Shown here: piece by piece, positions 1-10,767 of the stretch
How the letters are laid out: every line of letters begins with the position of its first letter
How positions within the stretch are numbered: the first letter of the stretch is position 1
Source: Elephas maximus indicus
Lineage: Eukaryota > Chordata > Mammalia > Proboscidea > Elephantidae
Reading direction: 5' to 3'
Assembly: GCF_024166365.1 (NCBI RefSeq)
Contig: NC_064823.1
Coordinates: forward strand, 2,536,924 to 2,600,923
DNA length: 64,000 bases
Notes under the pieces: generated by a model
Told to the model about the DNA's origin: nothing
Seen by the model: the letters and a program-made list of their open reading frames with translations, nothing else
The model's database searches: none
Made by a program: the position numbers and the translations under genes

Positions 1-442
1 GATGAGTAACAAACCCTTACTGGGTGTTGTGCCCTGAACAGTCACCCTGAGTTTACATAGTTTTCTATCTCCTAAAAAATAGAGATTTAAATATTGGTCA
101 GTTTCTTCAGAGCCTGGCAAGTATGAATCCTATGTGCCATAGTAGCTTTTTGCAAGGACTTTTTTTTCTTCTGAGAATGATGAAGATCAAATGCAAGGCA
201 TAGATGATGGCCCTTGTAGAAGACTAATGGGTATAAGGCACTTAACTGCAACAATCAACACCTAGTCTTCCAGTGGCTGGTATTTTTCAGGTAATTTATC
301 ATGTAGGATAAATAATTTCGTGTCGTGAAAGGGTTGCTGAATTATATTTCTGCTTCCATCTTATACTCAACTTTTAACGGTGTTAGAACTGAAAAACTGC
401 AGCTTTTTGGTGGCTCTCCATTGAGACTTCCTTTGCAGCTGT

Positions 443-608
443 AAAAAACCAAACCCGTTTCCATCGAATCGATTCCGACTCATAGCGACCCTATATGAAT
501 GATGGAGTGGAACTGCCCCATATGGTTTCTAGGGAGCTCCTGGTGTATTTGAACTGCCTACCTTTTGGTCAGCAGTAAACCCTTAACCACTGTGCCACCA
601 GGGTTTCC
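443..608 (-). mobile_element. AfroSINE-type SINE, antisense
   Basis: Read on the - strand, the copy begins with 'ggaaaccctggtgg', has the 'taaccactgtgccacc' complement of the tRNA-like box A region, and ends with the 'gagtcggaatcgattc' tail and an A/C-rich end. It sits in a CLGN intron. The family name is from memory. The structure matches the many other copies in this window. Confidence 0.75.
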
Positions 609-774
609 AGTGCACACGTAGGTAGAAATAAAACCGGTGATATCTGCCAGGTGTAACTCCTAGCCCCAAGCCACGTTCCAGATTGAGCTCTGTACAGTTG
701 ACTCTGTTTTAAGCATTAATTTCATTAGTAGATGGTGAAGCAGTTGATTTAAAAACCAGACTTTCTTTCTTAAA

Positions 775-845
775 AAAAACACACATACATATATGTATAT
801 ACACATACATACAAACATACACACACACGTGTGTGTGTGTGTATA
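775..845. repeat. (CA)n/(TG)n microsatellite with a palindromic switch
   Basis: The tract is a mixed CA/TA-rich microsatellite that changes from CA repeats to TG repeats at 828/829. This makes a perfect 20-bp palindrome at 819-838. Confidence 0.9.
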
Positions 846-1110
846 CCAGGATATCTAAAACAACAGATTCCTTAGGTTGTCAATTTTCAAATCCTTAGTA
901 TATTGATAACACTATTTAGAAGGCATTTAAATAACTTCCACTGGAATATTTAAGTATCAAAAGGGCCTTCTTGTAGAAGGCACTTTCATGTATCCAGGTG
1001 GTTCCACATGATAGATGTGGGAATACATAGGAGATGTAGAGTTGTTGGATTGTCAGCTTCCTCTTCTCCAACCCCACCGTTTTTGGTAGGGTAGCAGTTT
1101 TTACATTCTG

Positions 1111-1440
1111 TAACTCCTTGTTCTTAGCTGCCGTGCAGTCAGCCCCCAGTTATAGCACAACAGATCTAAACACCACCCGGTCCTGTGCCATATCAGTTGC
1201 AGATTGGACCATTGTAACCTTTAGGGTTTTCATTGGCTGATTTTTGAAAGTAGATCACCAGACCTTTCTTTCTAGTCCATCTTTGTCTGGAAGCTCTGCT
1301 GAAACCTGTGCAGCAGCAGAATAACACATAAGCCTCCACTGACGGAAGGGTGGTAGCTGTACCTTAGGTGTGTTGGCTGGAAATTGAATCTGTGTCTCCC
1401 TCAGGAAAGGCAAGAATTCTACCACTGAACTACTGATGCC
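1111..1440 (-). mobile_element. Divergent SINE-like repeat
   Basis: The segment begins with 'ttagctgccgtgcagtc', a degenerate form of the SINE 3' motif seen antisense elsewhere in the window. It shares 'gtctggaagctctgctgaa' with the neighbouring segment at 1455-1700. The two are therefore related copies of a longer, older SINE or composite element. I cannot name the subfamily. Confidence 0.45.
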
Positions 1441-1454
1441 TCATATGTAGCTTC

Positions 1455-1700
1455 TGTTGTTATTAGCTGCCATTGAGTTGGCCGCCGCACTTATGGAGAC
1501 CTCATGAACAATGGGATCAGACCACCGTGATCCATAGGATTTTCATTGTCTGGTTTTTTTGGAAGTAGGTTGCCAGGCCTTTCTTCGTAGTGTCTCAGTC
1601 TGGAAGCTCTGCTGAAACCTGTCCACCTTGGGTGACCGTGCTGGTAGTTGAAGTAGCAGTGGCATGGTTTCCAGCGTCACAGCAACATGCAAGCTGCCAC
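1455..1700 (-). mobile_element. Divergent SINE-like repeat, second copy
   Basis: It starts 'gttgttattagctgccatt' and shares blocks such as 'ggttgccaggcctttctt' and 'tctggaagctctgctgaa' with the segment at 1111-1440. The orientation is inferred from the SINE 3' motif. The copy is old and its borders are approximate. Confidence 0.45.
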
Positions 1701-2207
1701 AGTATAAATTGACAGACGAGCGGTGGTATATTGCTCCAAGGGTACACTTAATATCTTTGATAATGATAGTGACAGAGTTGGAGGCTTGGCTAAACAGAAT
1801 CCAAAGGAAGGTCAGTAGCTAAAAAAATAATAATATACACAGGGAACAATAAATAAACATGTTTGAGAGTAAAATAGCATATTGAAGAGTAAAAGATCAC
1901 CAGAAATTAAGGGAAGGGAAGTATTACCAAGGCATGAATACAGGAAAGATGTTACATTCTTTGGTTTTCATGTGACATACAGTTTATAACACGGCTGGTT
2001 CCTTCATCCTAGGCTTATCTCAAATGTGATGATTTACTTATAAAATGTGGCAAAATAATGAGTGTTTGTAATTAAAAAAAAAATTTCTAACTGAAGGAAT
2101 TGTTTTTAAATACTAGAATTTAAGTAAATGCTTTTATTGTATTTAATATTTTCAGTAGAAGAATCCTAAATTCATTGAGTCTTTGCTTTCAATAAAATCT
2201 GTTCTAG

Positions 2208-2308
2208 AAGAGGAAGGTGAACCTGAGGAAAAGAGTGAAGAAGAAATTGAAATCATAGAAGGGCAAGAAGAAGGTAATAAATCAAATAAGTCTGGATCAG
2301 AGGATGAG
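2208..2308 (+). CDS. CLGN: Calmegin, penultimate coding exon (cytosolic acidic tail)
   Basis: Calmegin is a testis-enriched type I membrane lectin chaperone of the ER, a paralogue of calnexin needed for maturation of sperm surface proteins. This exon encodes part of the cytosolic tail: a run of Glu and Asp ([18 protein letters not shown]) followed by [11 protein letters not shown]. The 3' border is clear, GAG followed by gtaagc at 2309, leaving phase 0. The 5' border is less certain. The AG at 2206-2207 gives a 101-nt exon starting in phase 1, which fits the human protein as I recall it (an acidic EEESEPEE stretch here). The alternative AG at 2157-2158 would add 16 residues unlike calmegin. 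The ER luminal lectin domain and the transmembrane segment must lie upstream of the window. Identification rests on this tail, the last exon and the SCOC neighbour. Confidence 0.85.
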
Positions 2309-4233
2309 GTAAGCAACTCTTTCACAGAAAATAAACTAATTTCCATATATGATTGTTATCCATAAAAAATTAATTCAATAAAGACCACAACCTGGTTGGT
2401 AAAGGACTTCTGCCATATTTCTTCCAGTTTTCATAAGTTACATATTTCATAAGCCTAAATATTATTTTTAAATGTATCCATAAAGAAGGCAAGAAGATAC
2501 TATATATTATCTTAATATGTAATGAAACTGATTAGAGTTTACAAAATCTAAACTGAGCCTTATCTGTAAAAATTATGGCTTTATCATTAAAATACTCTAT
2601 TGAAAGGTATAATAAACAGACATTTGAATATTTCAGAGGTAATATTGGTTATTACAAGACAGTTCCCTTTATAGCTGTTGTAAAAATATCCTTATTGTTT
2701 CAATATTTTAATGTCACATTGTGAAATATTTCATTGGGTAGTTGCCTGATACATGTTTTCTCAGATATTGAGTAAACCATTTTTTCTCCATTAACTTGAT
2801 ATGTTTACACATTTTTGGATCATGGTATAAAATGGAACTTTACAAAGTGTCGTTTTTTTAGTCAGTTACCGTGGAACCAGAAATCATTCAGGGTGTAATT
2901 CAGAACCAAAGCTCTCTTTTTTTACCCAGTATATAGCAAAAACCTGTTTTTTATACTTCTCTGTTGTTATTAGGCACTCTTGAGTTGATTTTTGACCCAC
3001 AGTGATCCCATGTGACAGAGTAGAACTGCCCCATAGGGGTTTCTAGGCTGTAATCTTCTATGGGAGCAGATCATCAGATCTTTATCTTGGCAGAGCATCT
3101 GGCTAGGTTCGAACCACCAACCTTTCGGTTAGCAGCAGAGCACTTTTAACCTGGGTGCCTTATATTTCTCTAGATACAGCATTTTAAGAGCTTTCCAGAG
3201 CCAGGATCCTAACCACTCTAATTACTTAGTGTGAAGTACAGGAGAAGTACAGTTCTGCCTGGCCTCTGCATGGGATGTAATAAACTACCTTTCTTTCTCT
3301 GTTACCTCTTTTATTATTTTGTTCAGTTGCTTCCTAAAGCTTATTCAGTACACATATCTGGTCACTGATCGTAACTGCTGTATGTGTTTTTAAGGAGGCT
3401 TTGGGGACATTACCTATATGAATATCCATATTAGGGGGGCCAAGGGAAGATAATTTCCTCCAGATCTGAGTTTTAAACAGTCATTGTTTCAGCTGTCACT
3501 CTCTTCATACTTGCAATCATTGACTTGTACTCTGTATTCTAGTTATATTTTGTTCCACAAAACATTGTGTTCCTTTAAAAACACCTTAATTCCATCTGCC
3601 AATTGTTGAGCTTGCTTAAGTATATTTGTCAGTAAGCTAAAATAAACCAATTCTTTGCACAGTACAACCTTGAGAAATAATTATAACTTTCTTATGTATA
3701 ATATCATATAATACCTTCATTATTTTATTTTGTTCCATGAGTTTAAACAAATGGCTTATTCTGGAGGAATAGGAAAAAAGACAAACCATAAATTGATGTT
3801 TTCTTTTCCTCTCTCCTAATTTTTGTACAGTATATATTACTTGAAAAGAACCCTGTAAAATCATTTTCAGCAATTTATTACTTACAGAAATATTGTGATG
3901 AAGTCAGTGCTCAGATATCCAACTGTGAAAATGAAGATACCATGTAACTATTAGTTAATAATGACAATGAGGTTAAGTCATGAAAATTAACATAGTATCC
4001 CTTTTCAGGTGCTTATTTGATAAGAAGGGTTATTCTAAAAATGCAGCCTCGACAAAGGAAAATACATCAGTTTATACACACATTTGTGATCAGCTGCATA
4101 AAGTAAAGAAATATACATAACATAGCATTTGATTGTTAGAACATATATCTTGGAGGATTAGATACATATAGTTTACTGCACTGTATAGTTACCCAAATGT
4201 ACTAAAATAAACATTTTCCGATTCTTTTCCTAG
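2309..4233 (+). other. CLGN: CLGN last intron
   Basis: The intron runs from the gtaagc donor to an acceptor with the pyrimidine-rich run 'attcttttcctag' ending at 4233. It contains an antisense AfroSINE at 2961-3160. The remainder is AT-rich with no further feature that I can support. Confidence 0.8.
2961..3160 (-). mobile_element. AfroSINE-type SINE, antisense (long form)
   Basis: The antisense copy begins with 'ctgttgttattaggcactc', carries the 'agaactgccccatagggg' core complement and ends with 'ttcggttagcagcagagc'. It lies within the last CLGN intron. It shows many substitutions, so it is an older copy. Confidence 0.7.
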
Positions 4234-4314
4234 ATGAAGGAAGCAGATGAGAGCACGGGATCTGGAGATGGGCCAGTAAAGTCAGTACGCAAAAGAAGAG
4301 TACGAAAGGACTAA
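4234..4314 (+). CDS. CLGN: Calmegin, last coding exon (C terminus)
   Basis: The exon encodes 26 residues beginning MKEADESTGSGDG and ending KSVRKRRVRKD, followed by TAA at 4312-4314. It joins the preceding exon in phase 0, giving SEDE-MKEADES. The ending with a basic RKRR-type cluster matches calmegin as I recall it. Basic clusters of this type in calnexin-family tails act in ER retention (family knowledge, not shown here). The acceptor is preceded by a good pyrimidine tract. No frameshift or stop interrupts the readable part, so the gene looks intact at this end. Confidence 0.93.
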   Translation: MKEADESTGSGDGPVKSVRKRRVRKD

Positions 4315-4770
4315 ACTCTAGTCAAGTATTTTTAACCCCTGAGAGAGATACATGGCATTCTAAAATCAGTGTGCCAGAACTGAACTTGAATCAGTCTCCA
4401 TATCCTGTCTCTAATATCTAACATTGTTATTGTTTCAAATATTTATTTTAGTCTTTCAGGGAAAAAAAAAAAAGCTAACTCTGAGGTTACTTGATCTTTG
4501 AATTTAGAATAAAAGAAAAATGGCAAGTTATGTATCAGATTTAAGAGATTAATATCATTATAAGTTACACAGTTTTAGTCATTTGGAGTTAGTTTTGGTT
4601 TGTACAGAGCAAAATAATATGCAGTAGCCTCACTGTGATTGGAAAAATCAGTTGTTGGAACTCCTCCTTAAACAGCTATACTACAACATAACTGGTAGTT
4701 CTATAATAAAAATGAAAGCATTCTGTTGTACAGAGCTAAATGCAATAAAAGTTTATGTATGGTTGTTTGA
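4315..4770 (+). other. CLGN: CLGN 3' UTR with poly(A) signals
   Basis: The untranslated end follows the TAA. AATAAA occurs at 4705-4710 and again at 4744-4749. The second is the likelier signal, placing cleavage near 4765. Additional AATAAA-like sequences occur near 5090, so a longer form is possible. Confidence 0.65.
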
Positions 4771-5192
4771 TTCTATCAACAATTGAAAGTGTTGTATGTA
4801 ACCCACGTTTACCTAGTTTGTGTGTCAAATTATTGGTATGGTTGGTCACTTAAGATAAATTACAGGTTCCTTTAAAGAGGTGCTTTGTTGACAGACAAGT
4901 CAACAGAACAGAAAGGTTCACGTGTCATTCGTAGAATCACTGGTTAATAGTGCAGCATATTTTACAGTTGGATGCAGAGATAACATATCAGAAAAAAAAG
5001 TGTACAGGTTTTTTCAAGCTTTTATAATTGTTTGATGCCAGAATGGCTTACCCCATTCACAAAATGGCTTATGTGTACATTGCTCTTGAAAATAAAATTT
5101 AAATATATTTTTTATGAAATTATACCCTTTTTAGCAGATAAATTATTACAGAGAAGGCTTTAAATTGTTTTATGTGATCATTGAGAAAGACC

Positions 5193-5382
5193 ACTTGTCA
5201 TCGTCGAGTTGACTCCAACTTAGGGTGACTCCATGGGTGTCAGAACCGTGCTCCATAGGGTTTTCAACAGCTGATGTTTCGGAGGTAGTTTGCCAGCCCT
5301 TCTGAGGCACCTCTGGATAGACTCAAACCTCCAACCTTTTGGTTAATCATCGAGCACTTACCCGTTTATACCACCCAGGGTT
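5193..5382 (-). mobile_element. AfroSINE-type SINE, antisense
   Basis: The copy contains 'gtcatcgtcgagttgactcc', 'ccatagggttttcaac' and 'ccaaccttttggttaatc', the usual order of the antisense element. It shows several substitutions and is probably older than the copies with target duplications. Confidence 0.7.
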
Positions 5383-7344
5383 AAGAGGTTCTAATGACTA
5401 ATAGATACCAGTCATCATGCCTTGTAATTTTATCTTGCCTCTTTCCTGACAAAGTCAAATCTATTTTAAGTCTGTTACCTCACCTAGCTTCACAGTTGCC
5501 TTTGGGGTAAATACAAGTTTTTTTTATTACTATGGCTCCTCTTTTTAAAGCAGTTGCCAGAAGTCACAGAACTAATTTAAAGTAGAGCTATGTTGTTCCA
5601 TGTAAACATTTTTATTTAAGAGCTTTTTTTGTTTGGCTAACAAGTTTGGACCCTTTGGAAGGTGACCTAAATCTTTTAGAGCACAGAAAACTACTTTAAT
5701 ACTAATTATCTAGAGAATTTTATGCTAGTTGGGTAAGATTCTTGATTTCTTCGCAGACATATACATCCCTTCCTTGGGCAGCCCCAGCTATGCTCCTGTA
5801 TAGCCCGCTCCCCAGCAGTGCACTGAGAGGAAAACGGGTCTTTCTCTCGCTTCCCCTTTTGCTAAAGGAGCGCTGACAGCCAGGAACACTGTTCAGTCCC
5901 TAGAGAGTGTGTTGAAAATGAAATTAAATGCTTTATTCCATTGCTGTATTCTGAACTTTCATAAATTGGTGGTGGCAAACCTTGATACATATTTTAGCCA
6001 TAATTTTGTATTTATTTATACAAACTAAACACATTTTGCAAGGACTCCCTCTCTTGCTTTGTATTTAGAATGTTCAAATGAACTAGATATGATGAGTCAT
6101 TCTAGATGAGAATACATGAAAGTCAATTACTTCAGGAGATAAAGCTTTTCTTAACTTTATGGAAACCTCAGCTGACGGGTGTCTCGTGTGTGGACATTTT
6201 TTCTAAAGTGTTTTTTTTAAAGCTTTTTTTTTTTGGTTGCAGGTTCATTTTGACTTTAACAAACTTTATGAGCTTTCGGTGGTGAAATCTGAACACCCAG
6301 TTTTGTCAGGTCACTGTTAATTGCCCCTCTGGGGATGTACCATAGCTGACAGGCTTAACCAAAACTTAAACTCTGCGAAGTAATATGGACCAGATCCATG
6401 CAGTAGACAGAGCCTGGGGAGGTAGCTACCTATATACATGTATCTCCATTTGTCTTTCTAAGGTATGAAGTCTTTCTTAATAACCAAGTGGCTTTTCCTT
6501 TTTCTACCCTAATCTGACTTTATTGTTTAAAATGACTTCAATTTTATTCTTTTCACTAATAAAGAAGGAAAATAAGTGCATTTTGCTTTTTCTTTAGTTG
6601 GCCTTTTTAGAGGCTTTTTAACTTGACCAAGCTAAAGCAACTTACCTTTTCTTGAATATTTTTTAAGGCAGCCCTGCTTCCATTTATAATTTTTCTAGAA
6701 GGATATCATCTTGCTAGAATTAGCAGTCTTTTTGAGATGTCAGTCCACAGATTTGGAGAGACAGGATAGAACTGATTTTGTAGTAAAATTAACCACTAGC
6801 AGTGAATTTAATGTACCTAGAAATTTAGTAGTCCAAAAATGATTTTGTATACAGTAAAAAAACTATTCAGAATATTTAAAAAAAAAAAAAAAAGATACAT
6901 TACAATCTAGGCAGTTTTTTGGGTTCTTTTTTCAATATTGACTGTTTTAACTTGAGCAAGATTTAGAGATGAAATATCAGGTGGCTCCTTAAAGCTTTTA
7001 TATGAGCGATTAAAACATAATAGCATTTCTGCATACATTTAAATGATTTGTTCTCAGATTATAACTTCAGTGTATTTCCATAGTGTGACAGCTGTGAGGA
7101 ATTTAGGGAATTAAATTATTCCTAATCTGATAGGTGAGATGAAGGGGTGGTAGGAGAGAAAATACATTTGGAGTTTGATTCTAGAGATCCAAACACAGGG
7201 GAGAGTACGGTTAGAGAAGATGGGCAACAGGATGATTAGAAAATGACCTTTTAACACCCAGCTTAGTACCTTAAGCATTTTGTATGTTAAATACAGTATA
7301 CATTCTTCATAAAATTTGGGGGGTATTCTCAGGTTTTAATAACG

Positions 7345-7462
7345 CGAGAGAAAGACTCAGTGATCTGCCTAGAAAACCCTATGAGGCAGTTCTGCTGTGT
7401 CACATGGGGTCACCAAGAGTCAAAATCAACTCATCGGCACCTGACAACAACCATAACAGACT
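7345..7462 (+). mobile_element. AfroSINE-type SINE, 5'-truncated, sense
   Basis: Only the 3' half is present: 'agaaaaccctatgaggcag', 'gtcacatggggtcacc', 'atcaactcatcggcacc' and a tail of CAA repeats. The tRNA-like head is missing. Confidence 0.7.
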
Positions 7463-7619
7463 AGACACATGATCAGGAGCCATCTATAAATAATGCGTAC
7501 ACTTTAAAACAGGATTAATACACAATTGGTTGTAATGTATTACTTTAGCTTCTGTCATCACTTCTCCACACCTCCACCCACCCCATTATAAGGCAAATTA
7601 GGCCCTAAGGCCAATATGA

Positions 7620-7812
7620 AGGAGCCCTGTGGTACAGTGGTTAAGCGCTCGGCTGCTAACCGAAAGGTCAGCGATTTGAACCCACCAGCTCCTCCTCAGG
7701 AGGAAGATATAGTAGTCTGTTTCCATAAAGGCTACAGCCTTGGAAACCTTATGGGGCAGTTCTACCTTGTCCTGTATGGTTGCCATGAGTCAGAATCGAC
7801 TTGATGGCTATA
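7620..7812 (+). mobile_element. AfroSINE-type SINE, full length, sense
   Basis: The head reads 'ggagccctgtggtacagtgg' followed by 'ggctgctaaccgaaaggtc', a tRNA-like box A/box B arrangement. The tail reads 'gagtcagaatcgacttga'. This copy has the extra internal segment (aggaggaagatatagtag) found in the longer subtype. Confidence 0.8.
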
Positions 7813-8611
7813 GTGGAAGGCCACCATAATCGAAGTCCTTGTTACAGCAAATTTGCCTTTAAATACCATTAACCTATTTTTTTTTTAACCTATAGGATTT
7901 AGATAAACTGTAGCTTGTTTTTCTGATAAGAGTAGCTAAGAGGCAGTTAACTCATTTTCTTTCAGTTCTTATACAGTCTTTCCAATAATCACATCTGTTC
8001 TTTCATGATTACAAGTGGTCTTAACAACTAGTTACCTCTGGATCTTGGCTGGTAATAATTTATTTTGGTTTTATCAATATTAAAGAAATACCTGATGATG
8101 ACCACCAGAGGGTGTGAACTCAAGATAGGGAAAAAGAATTATTGGGGAAAGTAAGAAAATGTTCTAAAGAATCAAGATCAGTTTTGTTTTGCTTTGGACT
8201 AAATTTTAGATTTTATAATTCACCTCTCATGAACAGAGCTGCGACATTATAAACTACTTGGAACTACATACTTACATGATTTTGGTTACTTTTCTACAAA
8301 ATTTTTTTGCTACAGGTACAATTCCAAAATCCAAAAAAGCTCTGAAAACAAAGTTTTTTCATCAGTTGGGCACCAAAACTCATTTGTCAGCCAAACCTGA
8401 CGCCACCTGACAGGCTTTTTATAGTCTTTACCCACTTAATATCGATGTTCATAACAAAAACCAAAAGCGTGTGGCGTTGGTGTTCACGTGGCCTGTGGGC
8501 AGGACGTATATTTCAGATGTTTTGTCATCTACGAAGCCAGTAGTTGTAGGGGTGGCAGTTGGAAAAAAGTCAAAATGTTAAATGAATTGGTTACTCCGTG
8601 ATGCTTGTAGA

Positions 8612-8822
8612 GGAGCCCTAGTGGCACAATGGTTAAAGCACTCAGCTGCTAACTGAAAGGTCGATGGTTCGAACCCACCAATCAGTCACTCCATAGGAGA
8701 AAGATGTAGTTGTCTGCTTCCATAAAGATTACAGCCTAGGGAACCCTGTAGGGCAGTTCTACTCTACTCTGTAGGGCTCCTGTGAGTCGGAATCAACTCA
8801 AGGGCAACGCGGTTGGTTTTGG
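8612..8822 (+). mobile_element. AfroSINE-type SINE, full length, sense
   Basis: It begins 'ggagccctagtggcacaatg', continues 'cagctgctaactgaaagg' and ends 'gtcggaatcaactcaagg' plus 'ggttggttttggt'. It is the long subtype with the internal 'aggagaaagatgtagttg' segment. Confidence 0.8.
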
Positions 8823-9645
8823 TGCTTTTGGCAAGGTATCACAAAAAAGAACTGACCAGTTTCCAAGGAGAGGTGGAAGGGAATAGAGAAGTTCAAATAT
8901 TAGGAACCTCACAGGGTTAGAAAAGTCAATTGCTTCTGTACCCTGAATAGCATCAAAGGCTCAAAATTGTTTTGAGGACGTGGGAGATGGAGGGGGAAAA
9001 CCAACTGAGACTCCTCTGCCAAATATTAAGCGAAAAAAAGGGGGGGGGGCACCCAGCCCTGTGGCAATAGTGTGGGTGTATTATTCCACAAACTGTCATA
9101 TTCACTTGGCCTCCAGGTAGCCTCCGTTTTTAGAGAGGCAGGATCCTGTGCAGAAGGAAAGAAGGAAAAGATACTTGAAGAATTTTGCCTAGAAAAGAGC
9201 TTGGTTGTGGTTCCCAGCCCATAGAACTAGAAGCATATAGACAAAGAGCCTGAGTTTTCTGAGAGGATTTTTCTACCAAACGTGGGCTTGATCTTAAAAC
9301 GATGGGCGCCAAACACGTGGATTATTTTCACAACTCCCATGGAGGGAACACTCCCCAACCTCCACTTCGGATGTAGCCATGAGGGAAATGGATAAGAAAT
9401 AACTTGCTCAGAGAGAGGAACCGTGGAGGGCAAGGAACAAGGGCGTCCCTGCCAGAGATCACAATCAGGGTGTAATCAAGGAACTTCCCCCACTATTAGG
9501 GACAGAATCTTAACAGGGCTTCCCTAGGAATATTCCATAATTGCTTTGAATCAGTGTTTCACTTTCTTCCATTTTCCAAATTGAGAGTTTTTATTGTGGT
9601 CATCATCTCCACTATTTCACCATTACACAGAGGCAGGGCCAAGGA

Positions 9646-9840
9646 TGTTGTTGCTCTCGAGTCAAATCCGACTCATGGCGACCCCATGTGTGCTGAATAG
9701 AATTGCACCATAGGGTTTTCAAGGATATGACCTTTCAGAAGCAGACGCCAGGACAGTCTAACAATGTGCCTCTAGGTGGGTTCAAACTGCCAACCTTTTG
9801 ACTAGTAGTCGAGCACTTAACCATTTTCACCACCCAGGGA
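9646..9840 (-). mobile_element. AfroSINE-type SINE, antisense
   Basis: The antisense order is present: 'ttgttgctctcgagtcaaat', 'gcaccatagggttttcaag', 'ccaaccttttgactagtag' and 'accacccaggga'. It is a diverged copy. Confidence 0.7.
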
Positions 9841-10177
9841 CTGATCAGTTTAGAAATTGTCAGACTATTAAATAGCCACATCTACAGTTGATGGACCTTG
9901 ATAAAGATTCTGGATTTTCAATCAGTAACTGGTTGAGCAGGGGTGAGTAATCCAATGCTTTAACCATGTGCCACCCTGAGACTCCTGCATATTAGAATGG
10001 CAACAACTTGTGACTTGGAAGTCGTGTGTTGAAAATGGCAGGGCCATCCTCAGCCCAAGCCCCTGAATAAATGTATAGAAAAAACCTCCCAGGCTACAGT
10101 GCTCGCCTTGGAACCATCAGTTGGGAGAGAAACTGTTATTCTGTATTCTTCATCGTCAGGCCCGGTAACTGAGTAGC

Positions 10178-10347
10178 TTGTTGTGTGCCGTGGGGTTGAC
10201 CCCAACTCATAGTGACCCCACAGAACAGAAGAGCACTGCCCCGTAGGGTTTCCCTATGCTGTCATCTTTACGAGAGAAGATCACGAGGTGTTTTCTCCTG
10301 GAGAGCCTTTCAGTTAGCAACACTTAACCATTGAGCAACCATGGCTT
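10178..10347 (-). mobile_element. AfroSINE-type SINE, antisense, diverged
   Basis: It begins 'cttgttgtgtgccgtgggg' and carries 'actgccccgtagggtttcc' and 'cacttaaccattgagcaacc'. It has deletions relative to other copies. Confidence 0.65.
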
Positions 10348-10399
10348 CTTACAGTAGCTTGGCTTAACCTAAAAAGTACAACCCCCTGTACCCTGGAGG

Positions 10400-10562
10400 T
10401 AGAGCCCTGGTGATTCAGTAGGTAAGAGCCTGGCTGCTAACCAAAAAGTCAACAGTTCAAATCCATCAGCTGCTCCTTGGAAACCCTATGGGGCAGTTCT
10501 GCTTTGTCCTGGAGGATCACTATGAGTCAAAGTCAATTCTACGGCAATGGGTTTGGTTTTTT
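10400..10562 (+). mobile_element. AfroSINE-type SINE, sense, with target-site duplication
   Basis: The head is 'agagccctggtgattcagt' and the tail 'gggtttggttttttc'. A 10-bp direct repeat, taccctggag, flanks it at 10389-10398 and 10571-10580. This supports insertion by target-primed reverse transcription. Confidence 0.8.
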
Positions 10563-10767
10563 CAAGTTTTTACCCTGGAGATCTTGGATTCTTTTTCTCT
10601 TTGCTTTGTTTTTATTTTTAAAATTAATGTGTAACATCTGCCAATATTTGTTTTAATAAAAATAGTATTCCCCCAAACACCCAGTAATATGCATACTTAA
10701 GCTTTGAACAACCCTGGGCATGCCACCGCCTACCCCAGTTCCTCAGGCAATCATATCGAAACACACA

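Larger units (their letters stand above)
1..2207 (+). other. CLGN: CLGN intron (partial), repeat-bearing
   Basis: No exon is recognisable here. The stretch lies upstream of the penultimate CLGN coding exon and is read as intron, cut by the window edge. It holds an antisense AfroSINE (443-608), a CA/TG microsatellite (775-845), and two divergent SINE-like segments (about 1111-1440 and 1455-1700). The rest is AT-rich with no feature I can support. Confidence 0.6.
4771..10767. other. Intergenic region between convergent CLGN and SCOC
   Basis: About 6 kb separates the two convergent 3' ends. I see no coding exon. The region holds at least seven AfroSINE-type copies in both orientations (listed separately). 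The rest is AT-rich DNA without a recognisable gene. Short reading frames, such as those at 7284-7472, 7616-7804 and 9130-9433, overlap SINE sequence or show no codon signal and are not annotated. Confidence 0.7.

Noticed and set aside
2152-2346. 64-codon frame on the - strand over the CLGN exon
   Set aside because: It is the antisense shadow of the Glu-rich calmegin tail, giving Ser/Leu-rich sequence.
7616-7804. Short frames on both strands at 7.6-7.8 kb
   Set aside because: They coincide exactly with an AfroSINE copy.
7620-8822. Possible tRNA genes at SINE heads
   Set aside because: The box A/B-like parts are within SINE copies. No cloverleaf with an intact acceptor stem could be drawn by eye.
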